Source: Benincasa hispida
Taxonomy: Eukaryota; Streptophyta; Magnoliopsida; Cucurbitales; Cucurbitaceae
Direction: 5' to 3'
Length of the DNA stretch: 64,000 bases
Assembly: GCF_009727055.1 (NCBI RefSeq)
Contig: NC_052357.1
Coordinates: 6,438,318-6,502,317, forward strand
The notes beneath the pieces are model-generated. The model was not told the DNA's origin and did no database searches. It worked only from the letters and a program-made list of their open reading frames with translations. The translations under genes were made by a program, and so were the position numbers. This document shows, piece by piece, positions 48,408-61,237 of this stretch. Positions within the stretch are counted from its first letter, which is position 1; the number at the start of each line of letters is the position of its first letter.

Positions 48408-51400
48408 CGGGATTGGTGTCCTAATTCTCCCAGAGTCTCATAGTTTGTAAACTTTGTACACATTGTTATTAATAAATTAAGAGTTATTTTATTTGCATTT
48501 ACTCATATCCAATAAACAAAGAACCATGATTATTTTATGTAAACTCAAGCATGTATATGAGATATACAAGTGGATCATGCCTTAAGTAATAACCTAAATG
48601 GTCTGTAGTATATGGATTAATGAGGGATACCTTATCCTGGTGACACTACAGATACGACCCGCTTTGTAGAGGTTTGCAAGTGTTGTGAACTACTACAGAT
48701 GGTCTGATCTTGATCATTCATGTGGAGACAAGCGAGCGAGGGTGTCCTATACAAAGAGTTTGTATAAGTCTGGACCACAAGATTATTAGTCTCTTTATAT
48801 AATGTCGTTGATAATTGAGACTTACATCTCACTAAAACGACCATAGGTGACATGACCTTAATCCTGAGTGTTTTAGAAACTTCTGCTAGGGCGGTCCTTT
48901 GATTAGTATGGGTGAGAGTGGCCAGATTGCCAACTCAACAAGCCTACCTTTTTGGGGATTTATCTGATTGGGGAGCTGGGAACTCAGTTACACAAGACAA
49001 AATTCACTCATTCCCCAAAGTAGGGGTAAATAGACAGATTGCTTTCTTAAGAGCTAATTTTGGGTCTTGAACATAGTGGCCACATACTCTCTTTGGAAGA
49101 GAGGACCCAGTCATGGTAGGACTATGACTTATTGTTCATTAGAGGAATCAGTGGTACTTAAGAAGCTAGATGTAACTACAGGGAAAAAACGGTAAATTGG
49201 CCCAACTGTACTTATGATCGATATGTGAAGAGTTGTCACACTCGGTTAATATGGACACAAAAATATACCTGTAGTGAGAAAAGTGCAGTTGTCGATCTTT
49301 AATGGAGTGCCAAATAGTTAACGGATGGTGAATCCCGTGACTAAAGAGTTTAGTCAATTATTCACGTACCGTTGGAGCTTCAAGCTACAAGTCCATGAGG
49401 TCCACTTTGTAGCTCAATGGGTTCAAGTTGAGAATCGGTTCTTGGGGTTAGTTTGAATTGTTCAAATTAACAAGAGGAAATTTAGTTATATATGATATAA
49501 TTGGTGTGATGTATAAGATACATCAAGTGGAGGAATTAATGTGAATATGGTTTACATTAAGTACCATAAAATAAGAAAAGGACTATGGCTTGTATATTTC
49601 ATGAGATGAAATATTAAAACTTTAGGTTATAAATATAATATGATAAGTAGGTTATCATATTTATTTATAATATATTAATTATATGATAATTAATTCTTTT
49701 TCTCTAATAACTAATTGAGTGGGAGGATATTGGTGGTTTTATGGTAACCTTGAGATAAAAGGAAATTGGTTTTCCTGAAATTAGAAGTTACTTCATTCGG
49801 AAAGTTACTCATGGATAAGCTATCAAGTGAAAGAGTTTCATTAAGCGATAGCATTGAGAGACTACACGATCAGCTAAGCGATCACTTACCTTTGACTATA
49901 CGATAGTCATTCAGCTGATCGTTGTTACACGGTCTAGTGGCTTGGTCTATACAATAGGTTGTCGTTGACTGAATGATCGAGCACATCGTCTATCCGTTAG
50001 ACTGTGTTCTTATCTCCCACTTGCTCAATCGTAGACCTCCAGTCTTTTCCCCAAGCCAATATCATACAGAGCCCACAACTCCTGGATTCTCACATCGAGA
50101 ATACCAAGATAACCATTGTGGTGGTGTCTTCTGTTCGCTTGCTATCGTGAGATGCTTTAGGAGTGTATAAAGTAAAACAGATTGGAAGGATAAAGTCTAA
50201 GTGATGCGTTCTGCCTTGATGCGTTTAAATGAATGCAACGCGTTGGGGCGTTAGTATTATGCATAAAAGGCATACAACTCCTTATAATAACGTTCAAATT
50301 TTCCTAGATTAAACCCAAGTATAAATCTAATCTAGGTCCCTGGCAAGTCCAGGGTCGATCACAGGGATTCAGTTTCACTAACACAGATTATGTGTTGTAC
50401 TTGCAGTAGGAGGTTTTCCCTAAATAAATGTGAAAGATGTATTATTTACACTGACATGCTATGCCTGTGCAAGACAATACAAAAGAGTTGAGTGGAAAAT
50501 GAAGGATCATGTAAAAATGGAATTTAAGTAGGTGGACGTGCTGGTTAAAGATAATTGCACACAACTGATGTAATGTGGATGAAATGGGATGGGTTGCTTA
50601 TCTTTCTGTTCATGCATTAGACATCATTCAACACTTCTCAATGCGAATAACATACGAGCCTATCTCTAGGGTGCATGTGTCTAACTTAGAATGCAAGAAA
50701 CACCAGTAAGTTTATCTCTAGTTGTACTAGGCGTTCTACTTAATGCGGCTTAGCTATTCTTTTGAACAACTAAGTAAAAAAGCTTTCACCAAGTTGTCAA
50801 GTTGGTTTAGGCGTTGGAATAGAATTATGCATGAAGTACTAATGCTTTCAACAGAAGATAAACAATAGCAAAAGTGATGATCAAATATATGAATTTTATA
50901 AAGGATCAATGAGTCTTTACAAAGAACTGTATTCAATCAAAATGAAATGAAAATGATATTAAGAGAGAAAATGAGTCAAGCCAAAGAATACAATATCTTG
51001 TAGTTCTTTGGCTCAATCTTGTTGTGTACAATCACTTTAAAGAGGCGAAGACAGAGTATCTTTCTCAAGAATAACTTTCTTCACTCTCTGGCCAGCGGTG
51101 GTGGTAGTTCTCAGCACCTTCGATCGTCTTACACCTCGGCACAGCTTGTACAAATTAAAACTAAGTCTACAAATTTACAGAGAGTATGGAGCTTCTAATT
51201 GTCTGCACTCTTAATTCAGGAGGGTCTTCAAGTATTTATAGGCGTTGGTCTCATCCACTTGAAGGATGGCCTGCATTTAAGTCCATGCCCTGGTCAGCAT
51301 TAAACTTTATGTTCTGGTTTGTCGCCTGACCTCTGGAAGCTTTTCAGACGCCGCCTATTGCAGGTGCCCATGCTTGCAAGTGGTGATGTGACACAATCAG

Positions 51401-52023
51401 TCGGAGCAATGAATCTTCTATGCGTTGAATTCCCTCCGACGCATGGCTCATGTGTTAGTGCGTTTCCTGCGGCACTTGTCTAATGCGTTATTGTCAGTTC
51501 TTGCGTTGAAATCCTGCAAAGTAGTGCATTAGTGCCGCGATTTTTAGTGATAAACTTCTTTTACATGAAATTGCTATTGTTTAAGTAAATCCATGTGTCT
51601 CTATTAAACACGAGGAGAGTTTATCATTAAAAATCCTAATTGTTCTAATTTAAGAGCAAAGATAACTTATATTTTACAAGTTATCATCCTCGCTCTATTC
51701 GTGGATCGAGTTAAACTCAATTGGATTTGAGGAGCTGTTGGCCGTTCGTTGTGTTCGTGTTCGTTGGTTGTACCGGCCGTTGCGTTCGAGTGTGTTGTTC
51801 TTGGACGCTTGTAGATTGATCAAGGGATTCGTGAAGAATGGTTCTTCAAAGATATGCTTCCTCTATCTCTTGTATCATCGTTTAGCATGCTATAATTTCT
51901 AGTTGTGCATGACCTGTTAATTTCTGTTTAGACTGTAATTGTTTTGTGTCCAGTTCGAATGGAATTTGGAACGTTCCCTTCTGCTACTTATGGAAATCCT
52001 CATGTTTGATTTCCTTTAGAGGA
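48408..52023 (+). mobile_element. 3.6-kb insertion inside the copia element, probably a large solo LTR carrying a further insert
   Basis: The coding sequence breaks after TTTAGAGAAGGGGATGT (ending 48407) and resumes at TTTAGAGGAGATGTTTATG (near 52013-52031). A near-duplicate target (GGGGA / GGAGA, or GATGT depending on alignment) flanks the insert. It begins TGTCGGGATTGGTGTCC and ends near TTTCCTTTA. It has no coding frame, and 48405-50200 looks like one continuous LTR-like sequence. About 50206-51690 differs in character (many TGCGTT words, and GGTCCCTGGCAAGTCCAGGG) and may be a second insertion inside it. The type is inferred from its noncoding nature and TG start. Confidence 0.55.
50206..51690. 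repeat. Putative further nested noncoding insert
   Basis: From TGATGCGTTCTGCC to about ACAAGTTATCA the sequence is distinct from both sides and noncoding. It is enriched in TGCGTT / GCGTTA words, especially near both ends. Clean target duplications were not found, so boundaries are tentative. Confidence 0.35.
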
Positions 52024-53880
52024 GATGTTTATGAAAAAGGAGAAAAGACTTGAGGATGAAGCTGACCACAAGAATTGAGGTGGAGCTACCTATTGAGCAA
52101 CCAACAGAATCTAACCTACCTAGTGACACAGGAGAAGTTGAGGAAGATGCAAGGGAACAAGAGGAGATTGTTAATAAGCAGCCTGACTTGACTCAGTATG
52201 TCTTAGCTAGGGATAGATAAAGGAGAACAATTATCCCTCCAGCTAGATATACTGAAATGAACTATATGAATTTGGTTCTAAATGCTATTGTGGCTTCTAC
52301 TGACCAAGAACCAATAACCTTTGAAGGAGCAACAAGTTGTGTTGATGCAAGGGATTGGATAGAAGCTATGAATGAGGAAATGCATTCACTAAATGTGAAT
52401 GATACTTGGTCTTTAGTTCCTATGCCTAAGGGTTATAAACCAGTTGGCTCTAAATGGGTTTTCAAACTTAAGGAATGTCCATTATGTGATCAGAAACCTA
52501 GGTATAAGGCAAGTTTGGTTGCAAAGGGATTTACACAAAGAGAAGGAATAAACTACTTAGATTTTCTCTCCAGTTGTCAAACAAACCTCCATAATACTTC
52601 TATCGGTTGCTCAAAATAATTTAGAATTGTATCAACTAGATGTGAAAATTGTCTTCCTTCATGGACATCTAGAAGACAATCTACATGACGTAACCTAAGG
52701 GATTTGAAGTTAAAAGAAAAGAGAATCTCTATTGCTTACTCAACAAGTCAATCTATGGGTAAAAACAATCACTTAGATGTTGGTATAGAAGGTTCAATGA
52801 CTATATATGTAGCATTGGATTCAAAAGAAGTTCATTTGACGTATGTGTTTATGTAAATATAGGTTCCTACAAGGACAAGGTTTACCTACTCATATATGTG
52901 GATGATACGTTACTAACAGATAGGTCCAAGGAAGATTTAACCTGTGTTAAAAACCTCTTAAAAAGGGAGTTTGATATGAAGGACTTGGGAGAAGCAAGCA
53001 AAGTCCTAGGGATTGAAATCCTAAGGAACGAGGAGGAGTCTGTTTCAAGCATCAACCAATTTAACTATTGTGAGAAGATCCTAAAAAGGTTCAATATGAG
53101 TGATGCTAAACCTGTAAGCTTGCCTATTGCTTGGCACTTCAAGTTATCCTCAGCCAACTCTCCTAAAGATTCTGACCAAGATCATAAAAAACAAATGTCA
53201 GTTATACCCTATAGTCAGGCAGTCATAAGCCTTATGTATTTAACGATTTCTACCAGACCTGATCTCTCATATTCAGCTAGCTTTGTTAGTAGATATATGT
53301 CTAGCCCAGGTAAGAGACATTGGGAGGCTACTAAATGGATCATAAGATACCTAGTTTGGTCCAGAAACTTAAGATTAATCTACCAAAAATCAGCTGAACC
53401 AAACTTAGAACTATATGGATATGTGGATGTTGACTATGCTGGTGATTTGGACAAAAGGAGGTCCCTAACAGGATACCTATTTCTTTATGGTCCTAATCTA
53501 ATCAGTTGGAAAGAACACTACAACCTATAGTAACTTTATCTACTACAGAAGCTGAGTATATGACTTTAACAGAAGCAATTAAAGAGGCATTGTGACTTAA
53601 AGGGTTGCTAAAAGACTTTGAAATAAGTCAAACAGTGGTAAAAAACTCTACTGTGACAACCAAAGTGCTATCCATTTATCCTGAAATCCACAATATCACA
53701 CTAGAACTAAACACATTGATATAAAGTATCATTTCATCATAGACAAAGTAGAAAAAGGGGAAATAGAAATCTTAAAGGTTCACACATCAGATAATGCAAC
53801 ACACATGTTAACAAATCCAATTTTAAAACTTAAATTGGTCAAATGTCTAGAACAGGTTGGTTTCGAACTTCTAGACACAG
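52024..53880 (+). pseudogene. Copia reverse transcriptase and RNase H remnant
   Basis: RVT_2 opens with WIEAMNEEMHSLNVNDTWSL and GSKWVFKLK, YKASLVAKGFTQREGINY (52257-52570). After frameshifts the catalytic YVDD box lies at about 52896-52907. REFDMKDLGEASKVLGIEI and DLSYSASFVSRYMSSPGKRHW follow (52898-53330). The RNase H part is YVDVDYAGDLDKRRSLTGYLF...ISWKE (53418-53515), then STTEAEYM after a stop. Stops and shifts make it inactive. Confidence 0.85.
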
Positions 53881-53933
53881 GGTAAATGAATGATCAGAAT
53901 CAGGAAGATCAAAAGATTTCAGGCATTAGAGTC

Positions 53934-53946
53934 AAGGTGGAGAATT
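53934..53946 (+). other. Copia polypurine tract
   Basis: AAGGTGGAGAATT immediately precedes the 3' LTR start at 53947. Confidence 0.85.
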
Positions 53947-54595
53947 TGAAGAAACTGTGACTCAAATACCTCAGCTAGTTTAGTTCATAACTAATTTTAT
54001 CTTGTAACGATTTGTTGGTATGTGTTATAAATACCACTGATCAGAAAACAAACAAGTATTTTACATAATTTATATTTTTCTTTAAACAAAACAAGTTGTA
54101 CGCAATCTTCAAATGAAAAAAAAACGTGAATCTTCCCATGGACGTAGGCATATTAGTCGAACCACGTAATCTTGTGTGTTTCTTCTTCTTTTCATTATCT
54201 TCTTCTTTCAATCGACATCAATCTTTTTGCAAATCATGAAAATACAATCTTGTTATCAAATCGTATCGAATTTTAGAGTATCGAGTTGAATCGCGTATCG
54301 ATTTTCTTCTATTGAGTAGCATTGAGTCAAGGGTTTTCGTCTTCGAGTTGCTTCAAGTAAAGATTAAGACTCGTCGAGTAGAGTCGAGTATCAATCAGCA
54401 CTCACCATGTTCTATCAAGCAAGAACGGAAAATTTTCGAGGATAGAAGGAAATTTCGATTGATTATCGAGCAGAAACTAATCGAGTATCAAATATCTAGC
54501 ATCAAGAATTTGACAGAATCTTTCTCAGCCATTTATTCACCATCTCTGTGTTGATCTTGAATAATTGTGCCTAGAAAAGATTGAATAACCCAATA
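53947..54595 (+). repeat. Copia 3' LTR
   Basis: Partner of 45587-46231, with TATAAATA at 54026-54033. It ends in CCCAATA (CA mutated to TA) before the TAGTC duplication. Confidence 0.88.
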
Positions 54596-54600
54596 TAGTC

Positions 54601-56348
54601 TACAAAATCTCCACTATTTATTTGAATCTTGAGATAATGTCAAATCTTTGTTTTCAAATCTCACTTCATCTCAAATTTTCAAATTCTTTTCTCTCTCTTT
54701 TTTGTATTTTCTTTTTTCCAAATCTCATATTTTCCGTCCCGATTCTTCTTTTTTTGTTTTTTGTTTTCTTTTTTTGTATTTCTTTCAAATCTTGTATCAT
54801 CCTTATTATTTCATTTTTCCTTTTATTTTATACATTTATTTTACTTCTTATTTGATATCTCAAATTATTGAAAATCAGTGTGATGGCACTCTCAATTTGT
54901 TTTCTTTCCCAGAGTTATTGCCTAAATACTTCCTGGGAGCTCATTTTTTTTTTTTAGTGTGGTCATAATACATTTTCATTCTCTGGATTATTCTTCGTCA
55001 ATTCTTTTCTGAATATCATATAAAATCTTGATAGTGAGAAGTATTTGCTCTTCTTAATCGATTTTTGTAAATTAAGATTGGAATTGTCATTATTATGATT
55101 CTTCAACGTATAGATATCATCGTATTATGCTTTGAACTTATCGTCCTAGCTCTAAGAGATTTAGATGAAGCAACAAACCTTTCTGGACGAGCTTGTTGAT
55201 AGGACAAAGTGCGACGGAAGCTTGACGATGTAAGATAGAGATGGTAAATTCGAAACCAGAAGATGAAAAGATAAATAATTAGTGGATAATTATTTTTTTT
55301 CTTCTCAACATTTTCAATCATTTATTTCACATTTATTTGTTTATTTTATTGTTCACCAATTTTTCTTCAACAATGTAATTGACTAATGAATAATGATTTT
55401 AAGAAATTCATTATTTGCTTCTTTCTTTTCCTTTTACAAGGTGTAATTCCGTTTTAATAAACTTCTATTAAGGAAGAGGGAAGTTGGGTTGTACAACATC
55501 ATACCATTTTAATCTTTCTTTTGAAATTTCACTCCACTTCTATTTCCATTTATCCTTTCTTCTTTTTTCTAATGTTATGTTATTTTCAAATATCACTTTA
55601 TATTTTTCCTATTTAATTATTATTATTATTATTATTATTGCATTATCATAAAACTTGTCAAGAATTTGTTATATTTGATTAAGTATTTGTATTTATTATT
55701 TACGATTTTGAACTAAGAATCGTCCATCCACCATTTTTTTTTAACTATTTATATAGAGCTTCAGTTCTAGATTATAAATACATAGTAATTATGTTCACAT
55801 TTGTTGTTATCATACAATAGTTAGTATAGTTTGATGGTCACAAATAGTATTTGTGGTATGTTCCAATTAGTATCCTATGCGAAAACAATCGAGAGAGGTT
55901 TGATCCATTTTATACATTAAATTTTTATGAGTTTCTTTTTTCTAGCTTTTGATTTGTTGTGTGTTATCTATTTTTACCATTTAGTTGAGATTCGATTAGT
56001 TAGTTACAACCTAATATAGAAGAGAGAATATTTTTTCATTAGCATTAACAAATTTGGGTATTTAAAAAAAATGTAATCTATCGAAGAAGAGGGTATTTAT
56101 GACATTCACAAATTATTAATTTAATCATTTTGCTACTTTTCAAAAACCTGAAATCAGTTTGTTAGACCTTCAAATGTGACTTTAAAGATTGTCATTCCTC
56201 TTGTTAGCCCTGGATCAATTTCTGACTCTGTCTCCCTCTTTTCATTTATCTTTCTTTTTATTTTTCTTTTTTAATTCTAAAAATAATGCAACTTAATTCA
56301 ATTTATTTTATTATAGAAAGGATAAGTAGAATAAAAATATCAATTTAT
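54601..56348. other. Intergenic DNA, pyrimidine-rich then AT-rich
   Basis: 54640-54860 is a strongly T/C-rich tract whose apparent frames encode only Phe/Leu/Ser-rich peptides. An (ATT)n run lies near 55618-55641. No gene seen. Confidence 0.5.
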
Positions 56349-58329
56349 GTATAACGACCCGACCCCCTAGGACTTAGGTAAGGCCGTTACTAAAATAAAT
56401 GCAGGCACATATTTAAAACGACGCCCAGTTGATTTGAAATAAATGCTACTTAAACAAGAGAAGTTCAAAAGGCATTTATTAAATGCAATTGTTAAAACAA
56501 ATAATAGGGTACCCAAATTCTTAAAGACTAACAAAAGTATATAAAAGAAATAATCCTTAGAAATAAATTTCAAATAGTAAAACTAAATATTAAGGGGAAA
56601 ATAAGGACTCAAATTTTAAGATGCGGAAGCGAAAAAGTCTAGTCCCAGTGACACGATCACGAATTCCGCTGCGCCATCGCCGGTGCATCTTTACCTTTTT
56701 CTGAAACATCAACATAAGAAAGGATGAGTATGAAATAATCAGTAAGTAACCCCGCCACTGGGGTCAGGCTAGGCATCTATGTTCTCTAGATACCCACCTA
56801 TGGCACATAAATACATGAAACAGGTAAGAGACTGAGTCCTATCCTATTGTAGTTAAGTATGCCCACAAAACTGGTGAATCCCGAAGGAAACACAAACTGG
56901 TGAATCCTGAAGGAAACACAAACTGGTGAATCCCGAAGGACACGAAAAAATGGTGAATTCGAAGGAGACATAAACTGGTGAATCCCGAAGGAGACATAAA
57001 CTGGTGAATCCCGAAGGAAACACAAAACTGGTTAATCCCGAAGGAAACAAAAAACTAGTGAGCATCTAACTAATCAATGGGGATATTCATACAGTCTCAA
57101 TGTTCAAAAATTCAACACCGTATGATTCTATGACATACCTGTAATCCTTGATACCATGGCTCTATCACATACACATAATCCTCAACAATATATTCTACAA
57201 CATTCATGTATACCTTAATCATTAAAATTCCACAACATACAAGTATGCCTCAACATCAACAGATCAGATATCAACATATGAAAACACATACCCTCACATA
57301 CTAATGATCACGTGCCTAGGTGTGTCTTTAAACAAAACAGAACTCGTGCCAAAACATACTTGATTCAGGTCATACTATCAGGCAACATACTAACATTTAC
57401 CATAACATACACTCATCACGCTAGCATACAAATAAAGTCTGGCCCGTGGGCAGTTCCAGTGGTAAGATTACTTACCTCAGACTTAAGCCCAAAATAACCA
57501 ACAAGATTATCTTCTCCTTAGAATGGAATAATCTTGGATCAAAGTCCCAAAGCTGAAGTTTAATCTGAACTCGCTCCCAAACTTTGCAGACAAAGCCAAC
57601 CTAAACATAAACCATTATTAAGGTTCCAAGTCCAAATTTTACAGCAACAGCAACCAAAACAAAATGGTTTTGAAACCTCCAAACTTACCAAAGTTAAACC
57701 AAACTATTGTTACCCAAGATGTGGTTTGAAATCCAAATCTTGAGAATCTAGCGAGAGCAAGACCATGGCAGTGGTGGACGGTGAACAGGGGGCGGCAGTC
57801 GACGTGAAGACGGTAGGGAGGCGCGGTTGGAGCTGGGTGACTGCCGGCATGTCTGACCGATAGGATTTGGGCGACTGGCGACTGAAGTGGAGCGACTAAC
57901 GGGGCATCTGACCGGCGGCTAGAGTGGAGTGACTAACAGGGCGTCTGAACGACGCTTGCGGTGAAGGAGAAGAAAAACAAAGGGGGGGTTCGCGTGAGAG
58001 TGAGGCGTGAGGGAGAAGGCTCTTCTTTTTATTTTTTAAATAAAAAAAATAATAATAAAAGGAAAAATAGTACAATTATAATTAAATCCTTTCCTTATTC
58101 CACCTTATACCATTTAAATTTCTTTCCTTTTCCAAGAAAATAATTTTTTGCCATAAATTTCTAAATTGAGTTTGACAATTGAAAAGAATTTGAATAATTT
58201 CCACGCCAACACTTAAATCCTCACACTTATACTTTAAATTCAAAAATTCCAAATGTGCCCTTCCACTAAAGACAATTACTGAAAAGGAAAAATTACATTA
58301 TTAATAAATAAAAGGCGTGGGATGTTACA
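56349..58329 (-). repeat. 3' LTR of the Tekay/Del-like element
   Basis: About 2.0 kb. On the + strand it starts with TATAACGACCCGACCCCCTA and ends GGGATGTTACA. The first about 90 bases match 63342-63430. It contains a minisatellite (56867-57062) and a GC-richer patch near 57770-57960. Confidence 0.8.
56867..57062. repeat. 26-bp minisatellite inside the gypsy LTR
   Basis: Seven full units and one partial unit of consensus AAACTGGTGAATCCCGAAGG plus AAACAC, with single-base variants. The frames across it encode only repetitive peptides. Confidence 0.9.
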
Positions 58330-58354
58330 TTCTTCCCCTTTCAAAGAACTTTCG

Positions 58355-58640
58355 TCCTCGAAAGTTCATCCTTGAAAAAGCTCTGGGTACTGGGCCTTCA
58401 TCTTATCCTCTCGCTTCCAGGTGGCCTCCCTGAACTGGTGATTCTGCCATAAGACTTTCACAAAAGAAATTTCCTATCGGCGTAATGCCTTTACTTCTCT
58501 GGCAAGGATCTCTATGAGCTTCTCCTCGTAGCTCAAGTTATCATTCAATCGCAAGGGCTCTCATAAGTCGACTACGTGGGACGAATCTGTCATATACTTC
58601 CTTAGCATCGAAACATGGAAGACATTATGAACTGAAGACA
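58355..58640 (-). pseudogene. Gypsy integrase tail and chromodomain
   Basis: The minus-strand frame reads HNVFHVSMLRKYMTDSSHVV, then a stop, then LSYEEKLIEILAREVKALR, a stop, then VKVLWQNHQFREATWKRED and YPELFQ. The VLW...EATWE-like core is the chromodomain found at the pol end of Tekay/Del elements, thought to steer integration by reading histone marks. Two stops make this copy inactive. Confidence 0.8.
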
Positions 58641-59870
58641 ATACTGGGGCAAAGCCAAACGGTAAGCTACAGGGCCAACTCGTTCCAGGACCTCGAAAGG
58701 TTCGATAAATCTCGGACTCAACTTTCCTTTCTTGGCAAATCTCAGAATACCTTTCATGGGTTCCACCTTTAAGAAACTTTCACCCATGTCTTAAATTCCA
58801 GGTCCTTACGTCTTACATTGACATAGCTCTTCTGTCTGCTCTAGGCTGTTTGCATACGAGCCCTGATCTTTTGTATTGCCTCATTCGTGGTTTGTACTAA
58901 TTCAGGTCCTACAACATCCTCTCTCCTACCTCATCCAACATACTAAGGACCTGCACTCTTCCCATATAGGGCCTCAAAGGGTGACACCCCAATAGTGGAC
59001 TGGTAGCTGTTATTATAAGCAAACTCCATTAAGTGCAAGTGAGCATCCCAGCTTCCTGAAAACTCTATGGCACAGGCACGCAACATGTCTTCCAGTATCT
59101 TATTCAATCTCTCTGTTTTCCCATCCGTCTGAGGGTGGAAAGCCTTACTGAAGTCTAATCGGATCCCTAAGGTCGCCTGGAGACTTTTCCAGAAGTTAAA
59201 CGTGAAACGAGGGTCTTTATCCGACACAATGGACACGGGCACTCCATGCAATCTTATCACTTCCTTCATGTATATCTGTGCCCACTTATTCACTAAAAAG
59301 ATGGATTTTCTATGTATGAAATGTGCTAGCTTCGTAAGTCTGTTTACCATGACCCATATCACAGTTAAACCTTTGATTGTTCGAGGCAACCCCACAATAA
59401 AGTCCATAGACACATGCTCCCACTTCCATTCTGGTATAATCAATGGTTGTAACAAGCCTGCTGGCCTCTGCCTCGGGGCTTTCACCTGCTGGCACACCAG
59501 ACACTTACTGACAAACTCTGCAACCTCTATTTTCATATCATTCCACTAATAATAACGCTTCAGATCCTGATACATCTTGGTGCTGCTGGGGTGGATCGAA
59601 AATAGGGAACTATGAGCCTCTGACAACAACTCACTCTTAATGTCACTAACCACTGGCACGCACAGACGCCCTTGATAAAGGAGGCCACCTTCTGTCGACA
59701 CTGAGAATTTGCTATCCTGGCCTGACTCCACTCTACGAACTCTCTCTTCCAGATAAGAGTTATCTCGCTGCGCATCAATAATCTTTTGCCTTAGGCTTGG
59801 TTGCACCGACAACTGTGCTATCTGTGCCGTGACCTTTCCCACAACTACTGTAATCTCTGCCCTCTCCAGT
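58641..59870 (-). pseudogene. Gypsy integrase
   Basis: An H2C2 zinc-binding N-terminus (AHSS...IHPSSTKMYQDL, then CLVCQQVK) is split by a stop near 59546. The DDE core is in 58943-59536, with the first Asp in SMDFIVGLPRT, the second in SIVSDKDPRFT and the Glu in PQTDGKTERLNK. All three catalytic residues remain, but stops on both sides prevent a full product. The C-terminal GPVAYRLALP segment follows near 58660. Confidence 0.85.
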
Positions 59871-59923
59871 TCCCTGCATAAGTGAGTCTATCTGGTAATG
59901 AGAGCTACGGAATGGGCCACCTT

Positions 59924-60284
59924 TCTGCTTAAAGCATCAGCCACTACGTTTTCTTTCCCCGGGTGGTACAAAATTTCATAGTCATAATCCTTTACTAGCT
60001 CCAACCACCTTCTTTGCCTCATGTTTAACTCCTTCTAAGTGAAAAAGTACTTCAAACTCTTGTGGTCGGTGAATATCTGTATACCTGTCTCTTATACACA
60101 TCTAGATGTGTATAAGAGACAGGATCTGCTTAAAGCATCAGCCACTACGTTTTCTTTCCCCGGGTGGTACAAAATTTCATAGTCATAATCCTTCACCAGC
60201 TCCAACCACCTTCTTTGCCTCATGTTTAACTCCTTCTAAGTGAAAAAGTACTTCAAACTCTTGTGGTCGGTGAATATCTGTATC
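59924..60284. repeat. Artefactual ~160-bp duplication around adapter 1
   Basis: 59924-60083 and 60125-60284 match at offset 201 with a few substitutions (for example TTTACTAGCT against TTCACCAGCT). They sit on either side of the adapter. Confidence 0.9.
60085..60122. other. Tn5 mosaic-end junction adapter left in assembly
   Basis: An exact 38-nt palindrome: CTGTCTCTTATACACATCT directly followed by its reverse complement AGATGTGTATAAGAGACAG. This is the junction adapter of transposase-based mate-pair libraries. Sequence on its right (from 60125) restarts at a point equivalent to 59924, so about 160 bases are duplicated across it. It is not part of the genome. Confidence 0.97.
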
Positions 60285-61237
60285 CTTTCTCCATACAAGT
60301 AATGTCTCTAGATCTTGAGGGCAAAAACCACCGCTACTAACTCCAAGTCATGCGTGGGATAATTCTGTTCATGCTTTTTCAGCTGACATGAAGCGTAAGC
60401 AACTACTCTACCCTGCTGCATCAATACGCATCCCAACCCCTTCTTGGATGCATCACTGTAAATGACGAAACCACTTGATCCTTCCAGTACTGTAAGAACT
60501 GGGGTTGTAACTAGTCTCTACTTGAGGTCCTGGAAATTGTCTTCACAAGCCTCATTCCAAACTAATGCTGCTCCCTTTCGGGTCAACTGAGTTAATGGGC
60601 CGGCTATGCGAGAGAAGTCCTTCACAAACCGTCTGTAGTAGCCTGCTAACCCCGGGAAACTGCGCACCTCACTGACCATGGTTGGATGAGCCTAACTCGT
60701 AACTGCCTCCACCTTTGCAGGATCTGCTGAGACACCTTCCTTAGATACCACATGCCCTAGAAAGGACATCTGCTTCAACCAAAATTCACACTTAGAAAAC
60801 TTAGCATATAGCTTATTGGCCCTCAACGTCTCTAGAACTTTCTGTAAATGCTCCTCATATTCGGCCTCTGTCTTGGAATAAATCAAGATATCATCAATAA
60901 AAACAATCACGAAGATGTTGAGGAATTTCTTGAACACTCTATTCATCAGATCCATGAACACTGCTGGTGCATTCGTTAGACTGAATGACATCACTATGAA
61001 CTCATAATGCCTATACCTCGAACGGAAAGCTGTCTTGGGTATGTCACTGTCTTTTATCCTCAACTTGTGGTATCCTGGTCGGAGATCAATCTTAGAGAAT
61101 ACCGTAGCTTCTTGTAACTGGTCAAACAAATCATCGATCCTGGGAAGGGGATATTTGTTCTTGACGATCACCTTGTTCAACTATATGTAACCAATGCACA
61201 GACGTAACGATCCATCATTCTTTTTCACAAACAAAAT

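Larger units (their letters stand above)
45587..54595 (+). mobile_element. Ty1/copia LTR retrotransposon, full-length but decayed, with nested insertion
   Basis: The 9.0-kb element is bounded by TAGTC at 45582-45586 and TAGTC at 54596-54600. Its LTRs are 645 bp (45587-46231) and 649 bp (53947-54595), starting TGA(G/A)GAAACTGTG. The primer site TGGTATCAGAGC (46237-46248) is complementary to initiator tRNA-Met, and the polypurine tract AAGGTGGAGAATT (53934-53946) abuts the 3' LTR. Gag, protease, integrase, RT and RNase H come in the copia order, all with stops or frameshifts. A 3.6-kb insertion (48408-52023) separates integrase from RT. The two LTRs differ by about a dozen bases in their first 150, so the insertion is old. 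Confidence 0.9.

Noticed and set aside
54622..54968. Overlapping Phe/Leu-rich ORFs that look like membrane proteins
   Set aside because: Products of a T/C-rich low-complexity tract. Two overlapping frames give similar compositions.
56867..57062. CRISPR-like direct repeats
   Set aside because: Units are contiguous with no spacers and lie in a retrotransposon LTR of a plant genome.
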